A DNA stretch of 64,000 bases from Stenotrophobium rhamnosiphilum (GCF_003052265.1 NZ_QANS01000001.1:1-64000), one strand, 5' to 3'; shown: positions 33,886 to 42,875, counted from the first letter of the stretch. The notes: a model not told the origin generated them from the sequence alone. A program made the numbers and translations.

Positions 33886-34060
33886 CTGTCTCCCTCTCCC
33901 CATGCTTTTTATGGGGAGAGGGCCGGGGTGAGGGGCAATCTTTATTACGCGCTTCGCGGGCTACTGCCTGTTCTGATTGAGATGGCGTGTTCCGCGCTGT
34001 GGCGCGGGTTACTTTCTTTGGCGCAAAGAAAGTAACCAAAGAAACATCACAAGCCCACTT
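33886..34060. repeat. Dispersed repeat cluster, partial copy of the large palindromic element
   Basis: A CCCTCTCCCCAT...ATGGGGAGAGGG hairpin is followed by TTACGCGCTTCGCGGGCTAC...ACTTTCTTTGGCGC AAAGAAAGTAACCAAAGAAA, which matches the left end of the large elements at 39.4 and 56.4 kb but stops there. There is no gene between 33871 and 34315. Confidence 0.7.
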
Positions 34061-34193
34061 TTACGGTGACGGGGAATAGGCCCAAGACGAATGCAGCCTA
34101 AATTCTCAATGCGAAAAACAGGTAACCGCGACACCTGCTCGGCCTAACGAATTGCAACAGCTCTGCTCATTCGATACGACACAGCAGAACCGT

Positions 34194-34264
34194 GTCATCC
34201 CGAACGCAGTGAGGGATCTTGCTTTGAGAGTTACAGCAACATCCCTCACTGCGTTCGGGATGAC
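34194..34264. repeat. GTCATCCCGAACGCAGTGAGGGAT palindrome
   Basis: Perfect 24-bp inverted repeats around a 23-bp loop. A related copy (GTCATTCCGAAC...) is at 42804-42875. Confidence 0.8.
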
Positions 34265-34273
34265 AACCTAAAC

Positions 34274-34303
34274 AAAAAGCCCCTCGATTGAGGGGCTTTT
34301 TTA
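34274..34303. terminator. Rho-independent terminator after the cysH-like gene
   Basis: AAAAAGCCCCTC-GATT-GAGGGGCTTTTTT, 13 bp beyond the stop codon of the reductase gene on the minus strand and usable in both directions. Confidence 0.9.
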
Positions 34304-34315
34304 TAAAGCGACGCT

Positions 34316-34939
34316 TTAGCTAACCGTGTGCAATCCGCACTCACGATTATCTTCAACCTTGGTCGGATCAAAATAATCAAAGTTATTCGGCAGGCCATGC
34401 TTCTTGCAGTATTCGTGCATGTCCTTGCTGCTCCACTTGAGCAGTGGCGCCACTTTGATCAGGCCGTTCTTGGTGATGCTGACTGGCTTCATCGCGGCGC
34501 GTTCTTCGGTATCTTCGGCGCGGACGGCGGTGAACCAGATCTCTGGCTTCATCTCGCGCACGGCACGCTCGAACGGTTCGAGTTTCACTTCTTGAGTGAA
34601 AGGCACCAGACGCGGATCGCCCACGCCCGGTGTTTCTACGCCTTCCACAGCTTCGCGATGCGCGCGTGAGCGGCGTGGGTGGTAGATGTGCAGGTTGAGC
34701 TTGAGCTGTTTGGTGATCTCGTCGGCGACCTGATAGGTGGCAGGCGTGCCGTAGCCGTTGTCCATCCACAGCACCGGCATATCAGGCTGCTCGCGGGTGC
34801 ACATGTGCAGGATCACAGCGGCAAAGGGACGGAAATTGCTGGTGACGACCGACTTTTTGCCAAGGCTGACAGCCCAGCGAATCAGACCTTCAGGGTCATC
34901 TGCGTACTGGCTGTTGATGGCGTCCAGATCAAAATTCAC
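34316..34939 (-). CDS. cysH: Phosphoadenylyl-sulfate (PAPS) reductase-family protein
   Basis: 207 residues. PAPS-reductase fold: the PP-loop-like start is VTSNFRPFAAVILHM, with PVLWMDNGYGTPATYQVAD following; the C-terminus carries the redox motif ECGLH (EDNRECGLHTVS). The paired-Cys 4Fe-4S motif of APS reductases (CCxxRK) is absent, so a thioredoxin- or glutaredoxin-dependent PAPS reductase is the better fit. Several conserved positions differ from E. coli CysH: the first loop lacks the usual SSSFG-type sequence (TSNFRP here), so the assignment to sulfate assimilation is likely but not certain. No other cys gene is adjacent. Confidence 0.75.
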   Translation of the reverse strand: MNFDLDAINSQYADDPEGLIRWAVSLGKKSVVTSNFRPFAAVILHMCTREQPDMPVLWMDNGYGTPATYQVADEITKQLKLNLHIYHPRRSRAHREAVEGVETPGVGDPRLVPFTQEVKLEPFERAVREMKPEIWFTAVRAEDTEERAAMKPVSITKNGLIKVAPLLKWSSKDMHEYCKKHGLPNNFDYFDPTKVEDNRECGLHTVS

Positions 34940-34988
34940 GTCAAACTCCGCCTCTAAATCGGGCGCGCATTATAGAGAGTCCGTGTAG

Positions 34989-35252
34989 GCCGTGCTGGTG
35001 CCTATTTTGCGTCTGCGCTACCCCCTCAAAATTCGCCAGGCTAGGCGCGACTGAGGAGGTTTAGTCATTCTAAATAACGAAGGAGCAACAACGCATGGCG
35101 AATTTTGAGGCGGTAGCCCTTCGGGGCGGGAGCCATTGGGCACATAGCGGCGTCATCGGTCGTTTGCATAGAATCACTATGCCGCACTCCCTCTTTCTTG
35201 CTCTGCACCCAATGGCTCTCCGCCGCAGACGTAAAATAGGCACCAGCACGGC
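34989..35252. repeat. 264-bp nested-palindrome element with 29-bp terminal inverted repeats
   Basis: Ends GCCGTGCTGGTGCCTATTTT(G)CGTCTGCG and its complement (28 of 29 bases match). Inside is a core palindrome (CTACCCCCTCAAAATTCGCC ... GGCGAATTTTGAGGCGGTAG, 35018-35116) enclosing GGAGGTTTAGTCATTCTAAAT, and then a second palindrome, GAGCCATTGGG ... CCCAATGGCTC. It fills the gap between the divergent cysH-like and hydrolase genes. A core-only relative is at 31624-31722. Confidence 0.7.
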
Positions 35253-35298
35253 CCAATTTTCCGACGTATTAAAAACCCTTCAGTAATCATCCATCTAC

Positions 35299-36171
35299 AT
35301 GCCTATCCAGCCTTATAGCGACCTGTCTCCTTGGGAATCCACTGCGGGAGTTGGACCCACCATCCGCGGTCGACGGACTGATGGCGGTGCACCACTGATT
35401 CACTTCCTGCATGGCAATGGCTTTTGCGGCGGTGTTTATTGGCCGATGCTGCGGCACTTTCTGCCGCAATACGGCCTGATCACGCACGATATTGAGGGGC
35501 ATGGTGATAGCGACAACCCGGAGAAATTCTCGGGTGTTGAAGCGGTGATCGAGCGCATTCCGCAGGTGATGGCAGATCAAGGTTTGCCCGGCCAAGCTCT
35601 AATTGGCATGGGCCACAGCTTTGGTGGCGCGCTGACCTTGCGTGTAGCGGCTGACAATCCCGGCTTGTTCAAGGCGTTGGTGTTGCTCGATCCCATCGTC
35701 ATGCCTGCACCTTTCTTTGTCGGCGTGCATATCGCTTCGATGTTGGGCCGTCATCCGCTGGCGAATGCTTCGCGTCGTCGTCGACAATCTTGGGCCTCGC
35801 GCGCAGAAGTGGCAGATCGTCTGCGTGGTCGCGGCACTTACAAAGGCTGGACACCAGAAGCCCTGCATTCCTTCGTTGAATACGCCACGCGTGATGAAAG
35901 CGACAAACGTGTGCTGAGTTGTCCGGCGGAATTGGAAGCGCAAATATTTGAACGCCCTGTGTGGCCGTGGGCTGCGTTCAAGCAAGCGCAGCTGCCGATT
36001 CTGTTTTTGCGTGGCAAGGAAAGTTTTTCATTTTTTCCGAAGGCAGAAAAAATAGCGCTGCGAGCAAATCCACAACTCGTCGTCAAAACCTTGCCGGGTG
36101 GACACTGCTTTATGCAGGAAAATCCAGAAGCGGCGTATAAAGTTGTCGCAGAATTTTTAGCATCCATTTAA
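35299..36171 (+). CDS. Alpha/beta hydrolase
   Basis: 290 residues. Cytoplasmic (no signal). Features: FLHGNGFCGGVYWPML (oxyanion region), the nucleophile elbow GMGHSFGGA, and GGHCFMQENPE with the catalytic His near the end; the acid lies in the LPILFLRGKES region, where the usual Asp is not obvious. The HGNGFxxxxYxPM pattern is common in a group of esterase-like proteins of gammaproteobacteria. It is followed after 8 bp by a GST gene and then by a small membrane protein, probably one transcription unit. The start has no visible ribosome binding site. Confidence 0.8.
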   Translation: MPIQPYSDLSPWESTAGVGPTIRGRRTDGGAPLIHFLHGNGFCGGVYWPMLRHFLPQYGLITHDIEGHGDSDNPEKFSGVEAVIERIPQVMADQGLPGQALIGMGHSFGGALTLRVAADNPGLFKALVLLDPIVMPAPFFVGVHIASMLGRHPLANASRRRRQSWASRAEVADRLRGRGTYKGWTPEALHSFVEYATRDESDKRVLSCPAELEAQIFERPVWPWAAFKQAQLPILFLRGKESFSFFPKAEKIALRANPQLVVKTLPGGHCFMQENPEAAYKVVAEFLASI

Positions 36172-36179
36172 TTGCGAGA

Positions 36180-36860
36180 ATGAACATGAGCACGATCGTT
36201 TTGCATCAATGGGAAATGTCGCCGTTCTGCAACAAGGTGCGGCGTTGCTTGAAGCACAAGGGCCTTGATTACTCGGTGGTTGATTACAACGGCCTGCTCG
36301 CGCTGAATGCAGCCAAGCTGTCCAAGGTTGGCAAATTGCCTGTAGTGGATTTCAACGGACACCGCGTGCAGGACTCTGCCGCGATTGCGCGGTATCTTGA
36401 TGAAAAATATCCAGACAAATTGCTCTACCCGCGCGAGCCTCGCGCATTGGCAGAAGCGCGCATGTGGGAAGACTGGGCGGGTCAGTCTCTGTATTTCTAC
36501 GAAATCTATTTCCGCATGCTGGATCCGATTTCTCTGGAACGTGGCCTCGATCTGATTGCAGCCGGTCGCCCAAGCTATGAGCGCGCAATCCTTAAATATG
36601 TGTTCAAGAGCCGCTACCCGCGCAAGCTCAAGGAGCAGGGCCTTGCACGCATGCCTCGCGAGCAAGTCGAAAAACTGTTCTTTGATCGCCTTGAAGACAT
36701 CGAAGCGCTACTTGAGGGTCGCAACTACCTGGGTGGCGATGCGCCCAACATTGCTGATTTCTCGGTAGTAGGCCAACTCGACGAACTCGTCCGAACCAGT
36801 GAGCTGAAGCCGCGAATCCTCAGTTATCCTCGAATCGCAGCGTGGCTCAATCGCTGCTAA
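36180..36860 (+). CDS. Glutathione S-transferase family protein
   Basis: 226 residues (or 224 from the second ATG). Thioredoxin-like N-terminal domain with the active-site segment WEMSPFCNKVRRCLKHKGL, KVGKLPVVDFNG (cis-Pro) and DSAAIARYLDEKYP (glutathione-binding Asp-Ser); the helical C-terminal domain ends FSVVGQLDELVRTSELKPRI. The Ser-Pro-Phe-Cys start makes a Ser- or Cys-type catalytic residue likely. The next gene begins beyond its stop by 29 bp. Confidence 0.88.
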   Translation: MNMSTIVLHQWEMSPFCNKVRRCLKHKGLDYSVVDYNGLLALNAAKLSKVGKLPVVDFNGHRVQDSAAIARYLDEKYPDKLLYPREPRALAEARMWEDWAGQSLYFYEIYFRMLDPISLERGLDLIAAGRPSYERAILKYVFKSRYPRKLKEQGLARMPREQVEKLFFDRLEDIEALLEGRNYLGGDAPNIADFSVVGQLDELVRTSELKPRILSYPRIAAWLNRC

Positions 36861-36889
36861 AACTCGTTGCGGGACAAGGAGAGGTCGTC

Positions 36890-37378
36890 ATGAAGCTGCC
36901 AATACACATGCTGTTGCGCGATGTCGTGGTGATTGTGGCAACGCTAGCCTTGTGGCAATGGAGCCGTGAGTTGGATGCAGTGCATAGCGCGCTCGCCATT
37001 CCAGTCGCCATTCTTGCTGGCGCGTCTGCAGCAGTGGCGGGCTTCTTGTTGCACGAGTGGGGTCATTTGCTCGGCGCGCTTATCGCCGGCAGTGCGGTGG
37101 AATTTCCATCAACGATCCGCTCCATCTTCTTGTTCAAGTTTGGCGAGGGCAATGACCGTCGCCAATATCTGTGGATGTCTGCTGGTGGTTTTGCAGCCAG
37201 CATCGTGGTGATCGCAGTGATGGCAGTGACACTCAGTTTCAATGCAGTGGCTGATTGGATCGCGCTGGCACTCGTTGCTGCAGGTGTCCTCGCTACATTC
37301 ATTCTGGAACTGCCACCTGCATGGCGCGTATTGCGCGGCGCCCCAGTAGAACCTGATCTGGTTAAGTTGCCGCAATGA
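36890..37378 (+). CDS. Small M50-like membrane protein with HEWGH motif
   Basis: 162 residues from ATG 36890, behind a strong GGAGAGG. Four or five hydrophobic helices. The second carries AGFLLHEWGHLLGALIAG (about residues 60-77), i.e. the HExGH zinc motif of site-2-protease-like (M50) enzymes. No second motif with an Asp ligand (NxxPxxxLDG) is visible downstream, so zinc binding would be incomplete and the protein may not be a protease. Relatives of similar size are usually uncharacterised membrane proteins. It follows the GST gene in the same direction. Confidence 0.65.
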   Translation: MKLPIHMLLRDVVVIVATLALWQWSRELDAVHSALAIPVAILAGASAAVAGFLLHEWGHLLGALIAGSAVEFPSTIRSIFLFKFGEGNDRRQYLWMSAGGFAASIVVIAVMAVTLSFNAVADWIALALVAAGVLATFILELPPAWRVLRGAPVEPDLVKLPQ

Positions 37379-37438
37379 TCGTCTAGGCTGTACGTTTCGG
37401 TTTGGCGACGCGAGATCGCCGTTAAATCGGAGTGCTGC

Positions 37439-39328
37439 ATGTCTTCAAGTCAGTCGGATCAGCCTAATCTGCTCACGCAGCGTCGCTTCCTGCCGTTTTT
37501 CATCACGCAAACGCTCGGCGCGTTTAACGACAACGTATTCAAGAATGCTTTGGTGATTCTCGTCACCTTCGGCATCGTTGGTTTGTCGCCGGATCAGGTC
37601 AACCTCTACGTCAATCTCGCGGCGGGAATTTTCATTCTGCCGTTCTTTCTGTTTTCTGCGACCTGTGGTCAGTTCGCAGAGAAATATGAAAAGTCCCAAC
37701 TGATTCGCTACACCAAGATTCTGGAACTGGGAATCATGGTGGTTGCGGTGATTGGGCTCTATCTCAAAAGTGTGCCGCTGTTGATGGGCCTGCTGTTTCT
37801 GTTGGGCACGCAGGCCACGATGTTCGGGCCGGTTAAATATTCAATCCTGCCGCAGCATCTGAGAGAGAACGAACTGATTGCCGGCAACGCGTGGGTGGAA
37901 TCGGCCACCTTCCTTGCCATTCTTCTAGGCACGCTACTCGGCGGATTTCTGATCACGCTGGATGGCGGCTGGATGATGGTGAGCGCTGCGGTGCTGATCG
38001 TTGCTATCGCCGGATATCTCGCGTCGCGCGGCATTCCCGATGCACCGGCTACGGCACCGGATCTCAAGATCAACTGGAATCTGTTTAGCGAAACTTGGCG
38101 CAACTTTAAATTCATGCGCGGCAATCGCACCGTGTTCTTATCGGTGCTGGGCATTTCTTGGTTCTGGTTTTACGGCGCGACTTTCCTGTCGCAGTTGCCT
38201 AATTACGCCAAGCTTTATCTCGGCGGTGACGAACATGTGGTGACGGTGCTGTTGACAGTGTTTTCGCTCGGCATCGGCGTGGGTTCGTTTTTGTGCGAAC
38301 GACTGTCGGGCCACAAAGTTGAGATTGGCTTGGTGCCGCTAGGTTCTATCGGACTGACACTCTTTGGTATCGATATTTACTTTGCCGCGCCGCACTTAGC
38401 TGTACTGCAAGATCAGACTGTCACGCATTTCATTAACAACATCAGTAATCATCGTGTGCTGTTTGATTTGCTGATGATCGGCATCTCCGGCGGTCTCTAC
38501 ATCGTGCCGCTCTACGCCTTGATTCAAACGCGCTCAGAAGCCTCACATCGCTCGCGCATCATTGCGGGCAATAACATCCTCAATGCCTTGTTCATGGTGG
38601 TGTCGGCGCTGCTGGCGGTTGTGTTGCTGAAAATGGGCCTGACCATTCCGCAGCTGCTGCTGACCACCGCAGTGCTCAACGCATTAGTCGCGCTGTTCAT
38701 TTATTCATTGGTGCCAGAGTTCCTGATGCGCCTGTTGGTGTGGGTGTTGGTGAATACGATGTACCGAATCAAAACCAAGGGCCTCGAAAATATTCCCGAT
38801 GAAGGCCCGGCCGTTGTGATCTGCAATCACGTCAGCTTTGTCGATGCATTGATTCTCGGCGGCTCGATCCGTCGTCCAGTGCGCTTTGTGATGTATCACA
38901 AGATTTTCAAGATTCCGGTTCTGTCCTTCATCTTCCGCAATGCCAAGGCGATTCCGATTGCGCCAGCGAAGGAAGATCCAGCAATGATGGAACGCGCGTT
39001 CAATGAGATTGCACGTGAGCTGGCTGAAGGCAATGTGGTTGGCATCTTCCCAGAAGGCGCGATCACGCATGATGGCCAGATGGATACTTTCCGCAGCGGT
39101 ATCGAGCGCGTGATTCAACGCACACCAGTGCCTGTGGTGCCGCTGGCACTGCGTGGGCTCTGGGGCAGTATCTTTAGTCGTCGCGATACGTTCTTGAAGC
39201 GTATGCGCTTGCCGCGACGGGTTTGGTCGAGGATTGAGCTTGTCGCTGGGCCGGCGGTGCCGGCTTCTGAGGTGACTGCGGTGTTGCTGGAGGAGAAGGT
39301 GCGGGCTTTGCGTGGGGATGCGATTTAG
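37439..39328 (+). CDS. MFS transporter-acyltransferase fusion (LplT-PlsC-like)
   Basis: 629 residues. Residues 1-430 are an MFS transporter of the LplT kind with 12 hydrophobic helices (start FITQTLGAFNDNVFKNALVI, with the family FNDN motif). Residues 440-629 are a 1-acylglycerol-3-phosphate acyltransferase domain: catalytic ICNHVSFVDALI (NHxxxxD) and FPEGAIT (substrate phosphate). In E. coli LplT flips lysophospholipids inward and Aas re-acylates them; this fusion joins transporter and acyltransferase, but the acyl-ACP synthetase part of Aas is absent from the protein. It should repair lysophospholipids at the inner membrane. Confidence 0.9.
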   Translation: MSSSQSDQPNLLTQRRFLPFFITQTLGAFNDNVFKNALVILVTFGIVGLSPDQVNLYVNLAAGIFILPFFLFSATCGQFAEKYEKSQLIRYTKILELGIMVVAVIGLYLKSVPLLMGLLFLLGTQATMFGPVKYSILPQHLRENELIAGNAWVESATFLAILLGTLLGGFLITLDGGWMMVSAAVLIVAIAGYLASRGIPDAPATAPDLKINWNLFSETWRNFKFMRGNRTVFLSVLGISWFWFYGATFLSQLPNYAKLYLGGDEHVVTVLLTVFSLGIGVGSFLCERLSGHKVEIGLVPLGSIGLTLFGIDIYFAAPHLAVLQDQTVTHFINNISNHRVLFDLLMIGISGGLYIVPLYALIQTRSEASHRSRIIAGNNILNALFMVVSALLAVVLLKMGLTIPQLLLTTAVLNALVALFIYSLVPEFLMRLLVWVLVNTMYRIKTKGLENIPDEGPAVVICNHVSFVDALILGGSIRRPVRFVMYHKIFKIPVLSFIFRNAKAIPIAPAKEDPAMMERAFNEIARELAEGNVVGIFPEGAITHDGQMDTFRSGIERVIQRTPVPVVPLALRGLWGSIFSRRDTFLKRMRLPRRVWSRIELVAGPAVPASEVTAVLLEEKVRALRGDAI

Positions 39329-39340
39329 CGTCTTTTCATG

Positions 39341-40180
39341 CGTAGGGTGCGCTGTGCGCACGCGCGCCCTTTGAATATTGTGATGACTGTAGGGTGGGTA
39401 GAGCGTAGCGAAACCCACCGTTTTTTACGCGCTTCGCGGGCTGCTGCCTGCTCTTCTTTGAAATGGCGTATTTCGCGCTGTAGCGCGAGTGACTTTTCTT
39501 TGCGTGCCCAAAGAAAAGTAACCAAAAGAAAGGGCACCCTGCGACTACGCCCACACAAAAAGACGTGCGGGTACCCTGCGCTTCTCGCACTGATCGGGGT
39601 GCATGACAGGCCATCCATGGCCTGGCACGCACGCTCGGCTCCTGCCTCGCCCGACGCGAAGCGTCGGCAATTAACCGATCAGTGCTGTGATGCTCGGCGT
39701 TGTCGAAGGGAACCCGGTAAAGCAAAGCCACTTGTACATCGCGTCAGATAGCGAGCGAATGAGCGGTGATGCTGTTTCAGATTGGATCAAAAATTGCCGT
39801 TAACACTTTTACTGTTCTCAAGAGCAGAAACGGCCATTGAGGAGGTCCCCGCAAAATTCATAGCAAGAGTCGCTTTGCTTTTGATGTCGGGCCCCTTCGA
39901 CAACGCCGAGCATCACAGTCTTGTCCGGTTATTGCCGTGCGAAGACACGGGCGAGGCAGGATGCCGAAGCGTGCGTGTCTGGCCATGGATGGCCTGTCAC
40001 GCACCCCGGTCAAGACGAGAAGCGCAGGGTACCCGCACAGCTTCATCGTGCGGGCGTAGACGCAGGGTGTGTTTTCTTTGGTTACTTTCTTTGCACAAGC
40101 AAAGAAAGTAACTCGCACGCCGTGCGAAATACGTCGTCTCAATCAGAGCAGACCTCAGCTCGCGAAGCGAGCACAAACCG
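39341..40180. repeat. Large palindromic repeat element, copy A
   Basis: No convincing gene. The region begins with GTAGGGTGCGCTGTGCGCAC, then GTAGGGTGGGTAGAGCG...CCCACC, and continues as two arms that are roughly complementary: GTGATGCTCGGCGTTGTCGA on the left (about 39687) and CGACAACGCCGAGCATCAC on the right (about 39899), and CTTTTCTTTGCGTGCCCAAAGAAAAGTAAC against GTTACTTTCTTTGCACAAGCAAAGAAAGTAAC. Its sequence is nearly the same as 56337-57209. Frames inside it are open by composition only. Confidence 0.8.
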
Positions 40181-40278
40181 CAAAAGCCGGACCATTCACA
40201 AAACCTTCATCAAACTGTCATTTCCCCACAACGCGCATTGTAAAAAATGCGCGCGTGAAAAAAGACGACAGACCCGCG

Positions 40279-41097
40279 ATGAAAAAAGAAAAATCGGACC
40301 GCGCGACCAACCGTTATAAGACTTTGTGGATTTCTGATGTGCACTTGGGCACGTCTGGCTGCAAGGCAGAATTCCTGGTTGATTTTCTCAAGCACAACGA
40401 ATGCGACAAGCTCTATCTGGTCGGTGACATCATCGACGGCTGGAAGCTCAAGTCCAATTTTTATTGGCCGCAAGAACACACCAACGTCATCCGCAGGATT
40501 CTCACCAAATCCAAGCGTGGCACCAAAGTGTTTTACGTCACCGGCAACCACGACGAGTTCCTACGCAAGTTCGTCGAATACAAGCTGGAGATGGGTAACA
40601 TCCAGGTCGTGAATGAGGCGATTCACACGACGGCTGATGGCCGCAAATTGCTGGTTACGCACGGCGATCAATTCGACGTGATCACGCGCTATCACAAGTG
40701 GATTGCACTGGCGGGTGATGCAATCTACGAAAGCACGATGAGCTTTAATCTCTGGTTCAACCGCGGACGTGCGCTGATGGGGATGCGCTACTGGTCGCTC
40801 TCAGCGTTTGCCAAGCAGCGCGTGAAAACGGCAGTGAACGTCGTTTCCAACTTTGAAGACAGCGTTGCACGCGAGTGCAAACGTCGCGAGTTGGATGGTG
40901 TGATCTGCGGACACATTCACCACGCTGAGATTCGTGAGCTACACGGCGTCACGTATCACAACTGTGGTGACTGGGTCGAAAGCTGCACGGCGCTCGGTGA
41001 AGATGCCAACGGCAAGATCAGCGTTATCCAGTGGGTGAGCCTTGATCACCTCAACCAGAGTCCTAAGGTCTCACAGCTTCGTCGCAAAGCGTCTTAA
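40279..41097 (+). CDS. UDP-2,3-diacylglucosamine diphosphatase-like metallophosphatase
   Basis: 272 residues from ATG 40279 (an in-frame GTG at 40255 is possible; upstream frame belongs to the repeat). All metallophosphoesterase motifs are present: WISDVHLG, VGDIIDGW, VTGNHDEF, VTHGDQFD and CGHIHHAE. The DVHLGxxGCKAEFLxDFL start is that of the LpxH-related group often annotated UDP-2,3-diacylglucosamine hydrolase, longer than E. coli LpxH. It would act in lipid A synthesis or on another pyrophosphate lipid at the inner membrane. Its stop overlaps the end of the convergent gene by 4 bp. Confidence 0.82.
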   Translation: MKKEKSDRATNRYKTLWISDVHLGTSGCKAEFLVDFLKHNECDKLYLVGDIIDGWKLKSNFYWPQEHTNVIRRILTKSKRGTKVFYVTGNHDEFLRKFVEYKLEMGNIQVVNEAIHTTADGRKLLVTHGDQFDVITRYHKWIALAGDAIYESTMSFNLWFNRGRALMGMRYWSLSAFAKQRVKTAVNVVSNFEDSVARECKRRELDGVICGHIHHAEIRELHGVTYHNCGDWVESCTALGEDANGKISVIQWVSLDHLNQSPKVSQLRRKAS

Positions 41098-41930
41098 GCG
41101 GCTTCCTGCATATCGAAGCGCTTTGCTTCGGCGATGAGTGTGTCGATCTCAGCGAGGAAGTGCCGGTTGTCGTGATCCCATGGATGAAAGCCGGGTTTGA
41201 GATAGTCGAACCACGGGCCTGCCATATCGCGCACGAAACCACCTTTGGCGAACATGAAGCGCAGGTAGTTGCCCATGCCATCCCATTTCCCGATTGTTTT
41301 GTCAGCGTTCACCAGTTCGCGCTGATAGGCGTGAGCAAAGCCCAAGAAAATGACTGTCGCAATCAGCAGGCCACTGCTGCGGGTGATGTAGTTTTTGAGG
41401 GATGGTTTTCTCACCGCGCGATAAACATCAAACGCGACGGCTTTGTGTTCAGTTTCTTCCAGCGCGTGCCAGCGCCATAGCGCGACCATGCGAGGATCGG
41501 CACTCGCAATCATGTCGGGTTTACGCAACAAGCGATCGGCCATGATCGCGGTGAAATGTTCCAAAGCAATCGTGGCGGAGAGCTGACTGATCGCAGGCAA
41601 TTTCTTCTTGCCCCATTCCAGCAATGCGTTAACGCGACCTTCCATGCGGTGAATCGGAAATCCGGCTTGCGCGAGCAGATCGTTGTATTCCTCATGCTCG
41701 CGGCCGTGCATCGCTTCCTGACCGATGAATGCAGTGATGGCTTTCTGCAATTCTGGATCCGTTACGCGCTCGCGATACTGACGAACGCTATTGATGAAGA
41801 AGCGCTCGCCGGTTGGAAAGAAAATCGAGAGGGCATTGAAGAAGTGCGCGACTTGCGGACCTTGTGCGTGCCAATTGCGGACGCTCTCAGGTGTGAGCTT
41901 AAAGCGTAAGTCGCGACGTGTTGGCAGCAT
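41094..41930 (-). CDS. PF10118 predicted metal-dependent hydrolase
   Basis: 278 residues from ATG 41930, chosen for its GGAGAG ribosome binding site. A helical, ferritin-like diiron arrangement is suggested by QEAMHGREH (residues 73-81), an IALEHFTAI helix and LEETEHKAVAFD; these Glu and ExxH elements and the FFPxGERFF start define the PF10118 family. Members are membrane-associated proteins of unknown reaction, often near lipid genes. One hydrophobic segment (SGLLIATVIFLGFAHAY) lies near residue 190. Convergent with the LpxH-like gene. Confidence 0.78.
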   Translation of the reverse strand: MLPTRRDLRFKLTPESVRNWHAQGPQVAHFFNALSIFFPTGERFFINSVRQYRERVTDPELQKAITAFIGQEAMHGREHEEYNDLLAQAGFPIHRMEGRVNALLEWGKKKLPAISQLSATIALEHFTAIMADRLLRKPDMIASADPRMVALWRWHALEETEHKAVAFDVYRAVRKPSLKNYITRSSGLLIATVIFLGFAHAYQRELVNADKTIGKWDGMGNYLRFMFAKGGFVRDMAGPWFDYLKPGFHPWDHDNRHFLAEIDTLIAEAKRFDMQEAA

Positions 41931-42097
41931 GATGCTCTCCTTCTGTTCTTTGATTAAAACGAACTTGCCAGTTGGCAATGTCAAAGTAGCAGTGCGGAGA
42001 ATCTAACTACTGTGGCCGTGCAGACGCGACATACAGGCGCGCAAGCCACGAGTAATCTGGGTTTCGGAAATGCAGCTTACGCAGTGTGCTTAGAGAA

Positions 42098-42745
42098 TTA
42101 CTTGAAGTTCTGAATATCGCCGTCGATCACGCGCCACAGATACCAACTCGCGACCGAGCGATACGGCGCCCAGCGATCGGTGATGGCCAAAGTTTCTTCC
42201 ACGTTTAAAGGCTCTCCATCGTTGTAGAGCTTGTTGACGCAGTTGCGCAGACCCACATCGCCCATCGCGAAAATATCGAGACGATGCAGTGCAAAGATCA
42301 AATACATCTCCGCCGTCCAACGACCAATGCCGGGTAGGGCATCGAGTGCTTCAATCGCGGCCTCGTCATCCATGCGTTTGAGTTTGGTGAAGGAGAACGT
42401 GCCATCGCGCACCTGTTCAGCGAGCGCACGCAGCCAGCGGGCTTTGGCGTGAGACAGGCCGCAGGCGCGCAGGTCATCGTGCGCCGCATCATTGATATGC
42501 GCGTGCTTCAATAATTTCTTGGCCCCAACCAATTTCATGACACGGTTTTGAATCGTGTCTGCGGCTTTCACCGAAAGTTGCTGGCTGACGATGGAAGTGC
42601 AGAGCACATGAAAAGGATCGCGCTGCGGGCCAACGAGGGTGCAGGGTTTGTAGCTTGCAATCAGCTTCTTCATCACCGGGTCGCGTCGCGACAGGAATTT
42701 TTCGGCGGCAAGAACATCTGCAGCAGTGGCGGCAATGAGGGGCAT
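42098..42745 (-). CDS. DNA-3-methyladenine glycosylase, AlkA-type HhH-GPD
   Basis: 215 residues. Lacks the N-terminal domain of E. coli AlkA; it matches the shorter AlkA/MAG1 form. Conserved parts: DPFHVLCTSIVSQQLSVKAA, the helix-hairpin-helix LDALPGIGRWTAEMYLIF, and the catalytic Asp in FAMGDVGLR. No 4Fe-4S Cys cluster follows, which excludes EndoIII/MutY. The enzyme removes alkylated purines in base-excision repair. Monocistronic; a dispersed palindrome lies upstream. Confidence 0.88.
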   Translation of the reverse strand: MPLIAATAADVLAAEKFLSRRDPVMKKLIASYKPCTLVGPQRDPFHVLCTSIVSQQLSVKAADTIQNRVMKLVGAKKLLKHAHINDAAHDDLRACGLSHAKARWLRALAEQVRDGTFSFTKLKRMDDEAAIEALDALPGIGRWTAEMYLIFALHRLDIFAMGDVGLRNCVNKLYNDGEPLNVEETLAITDRWAPYRSVASWYLWRVIDGDIQNFK

Positions 42746-42803
42746 GTGACCTCGCAGTGGATGCCGGGCAGTCTAGACTTTGGCATTGCTCATCGCACTC
42801 CAA

Positions 42804-42875
42804 TGTCATTCCGAACCTAGTGAGGAATCCTGCTGTTGCCTTAAGGCGAGATTCCTCACTGCGTTCGGAATGACA
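42804..42875. repeat. TGTCATTCCGAAC palindrome
   Basis: TGTCATTCCGAACCTAGTGAGGAATC ... GATTCCTCACTGCGTTCGGAATGACA, an inverted repeat around a short loop, related to the element at 34194-34264. Confidence 0.75.

Noticed and set aside
39325..40111. Several 75-130-codon ORFs inside repeat element A (and the same in 56416-57200)
   Set aside because: They occur in both orientations in complementary arms, are low in protein-like character and have no ribosome binding sites; they are by-products of the palindrome.
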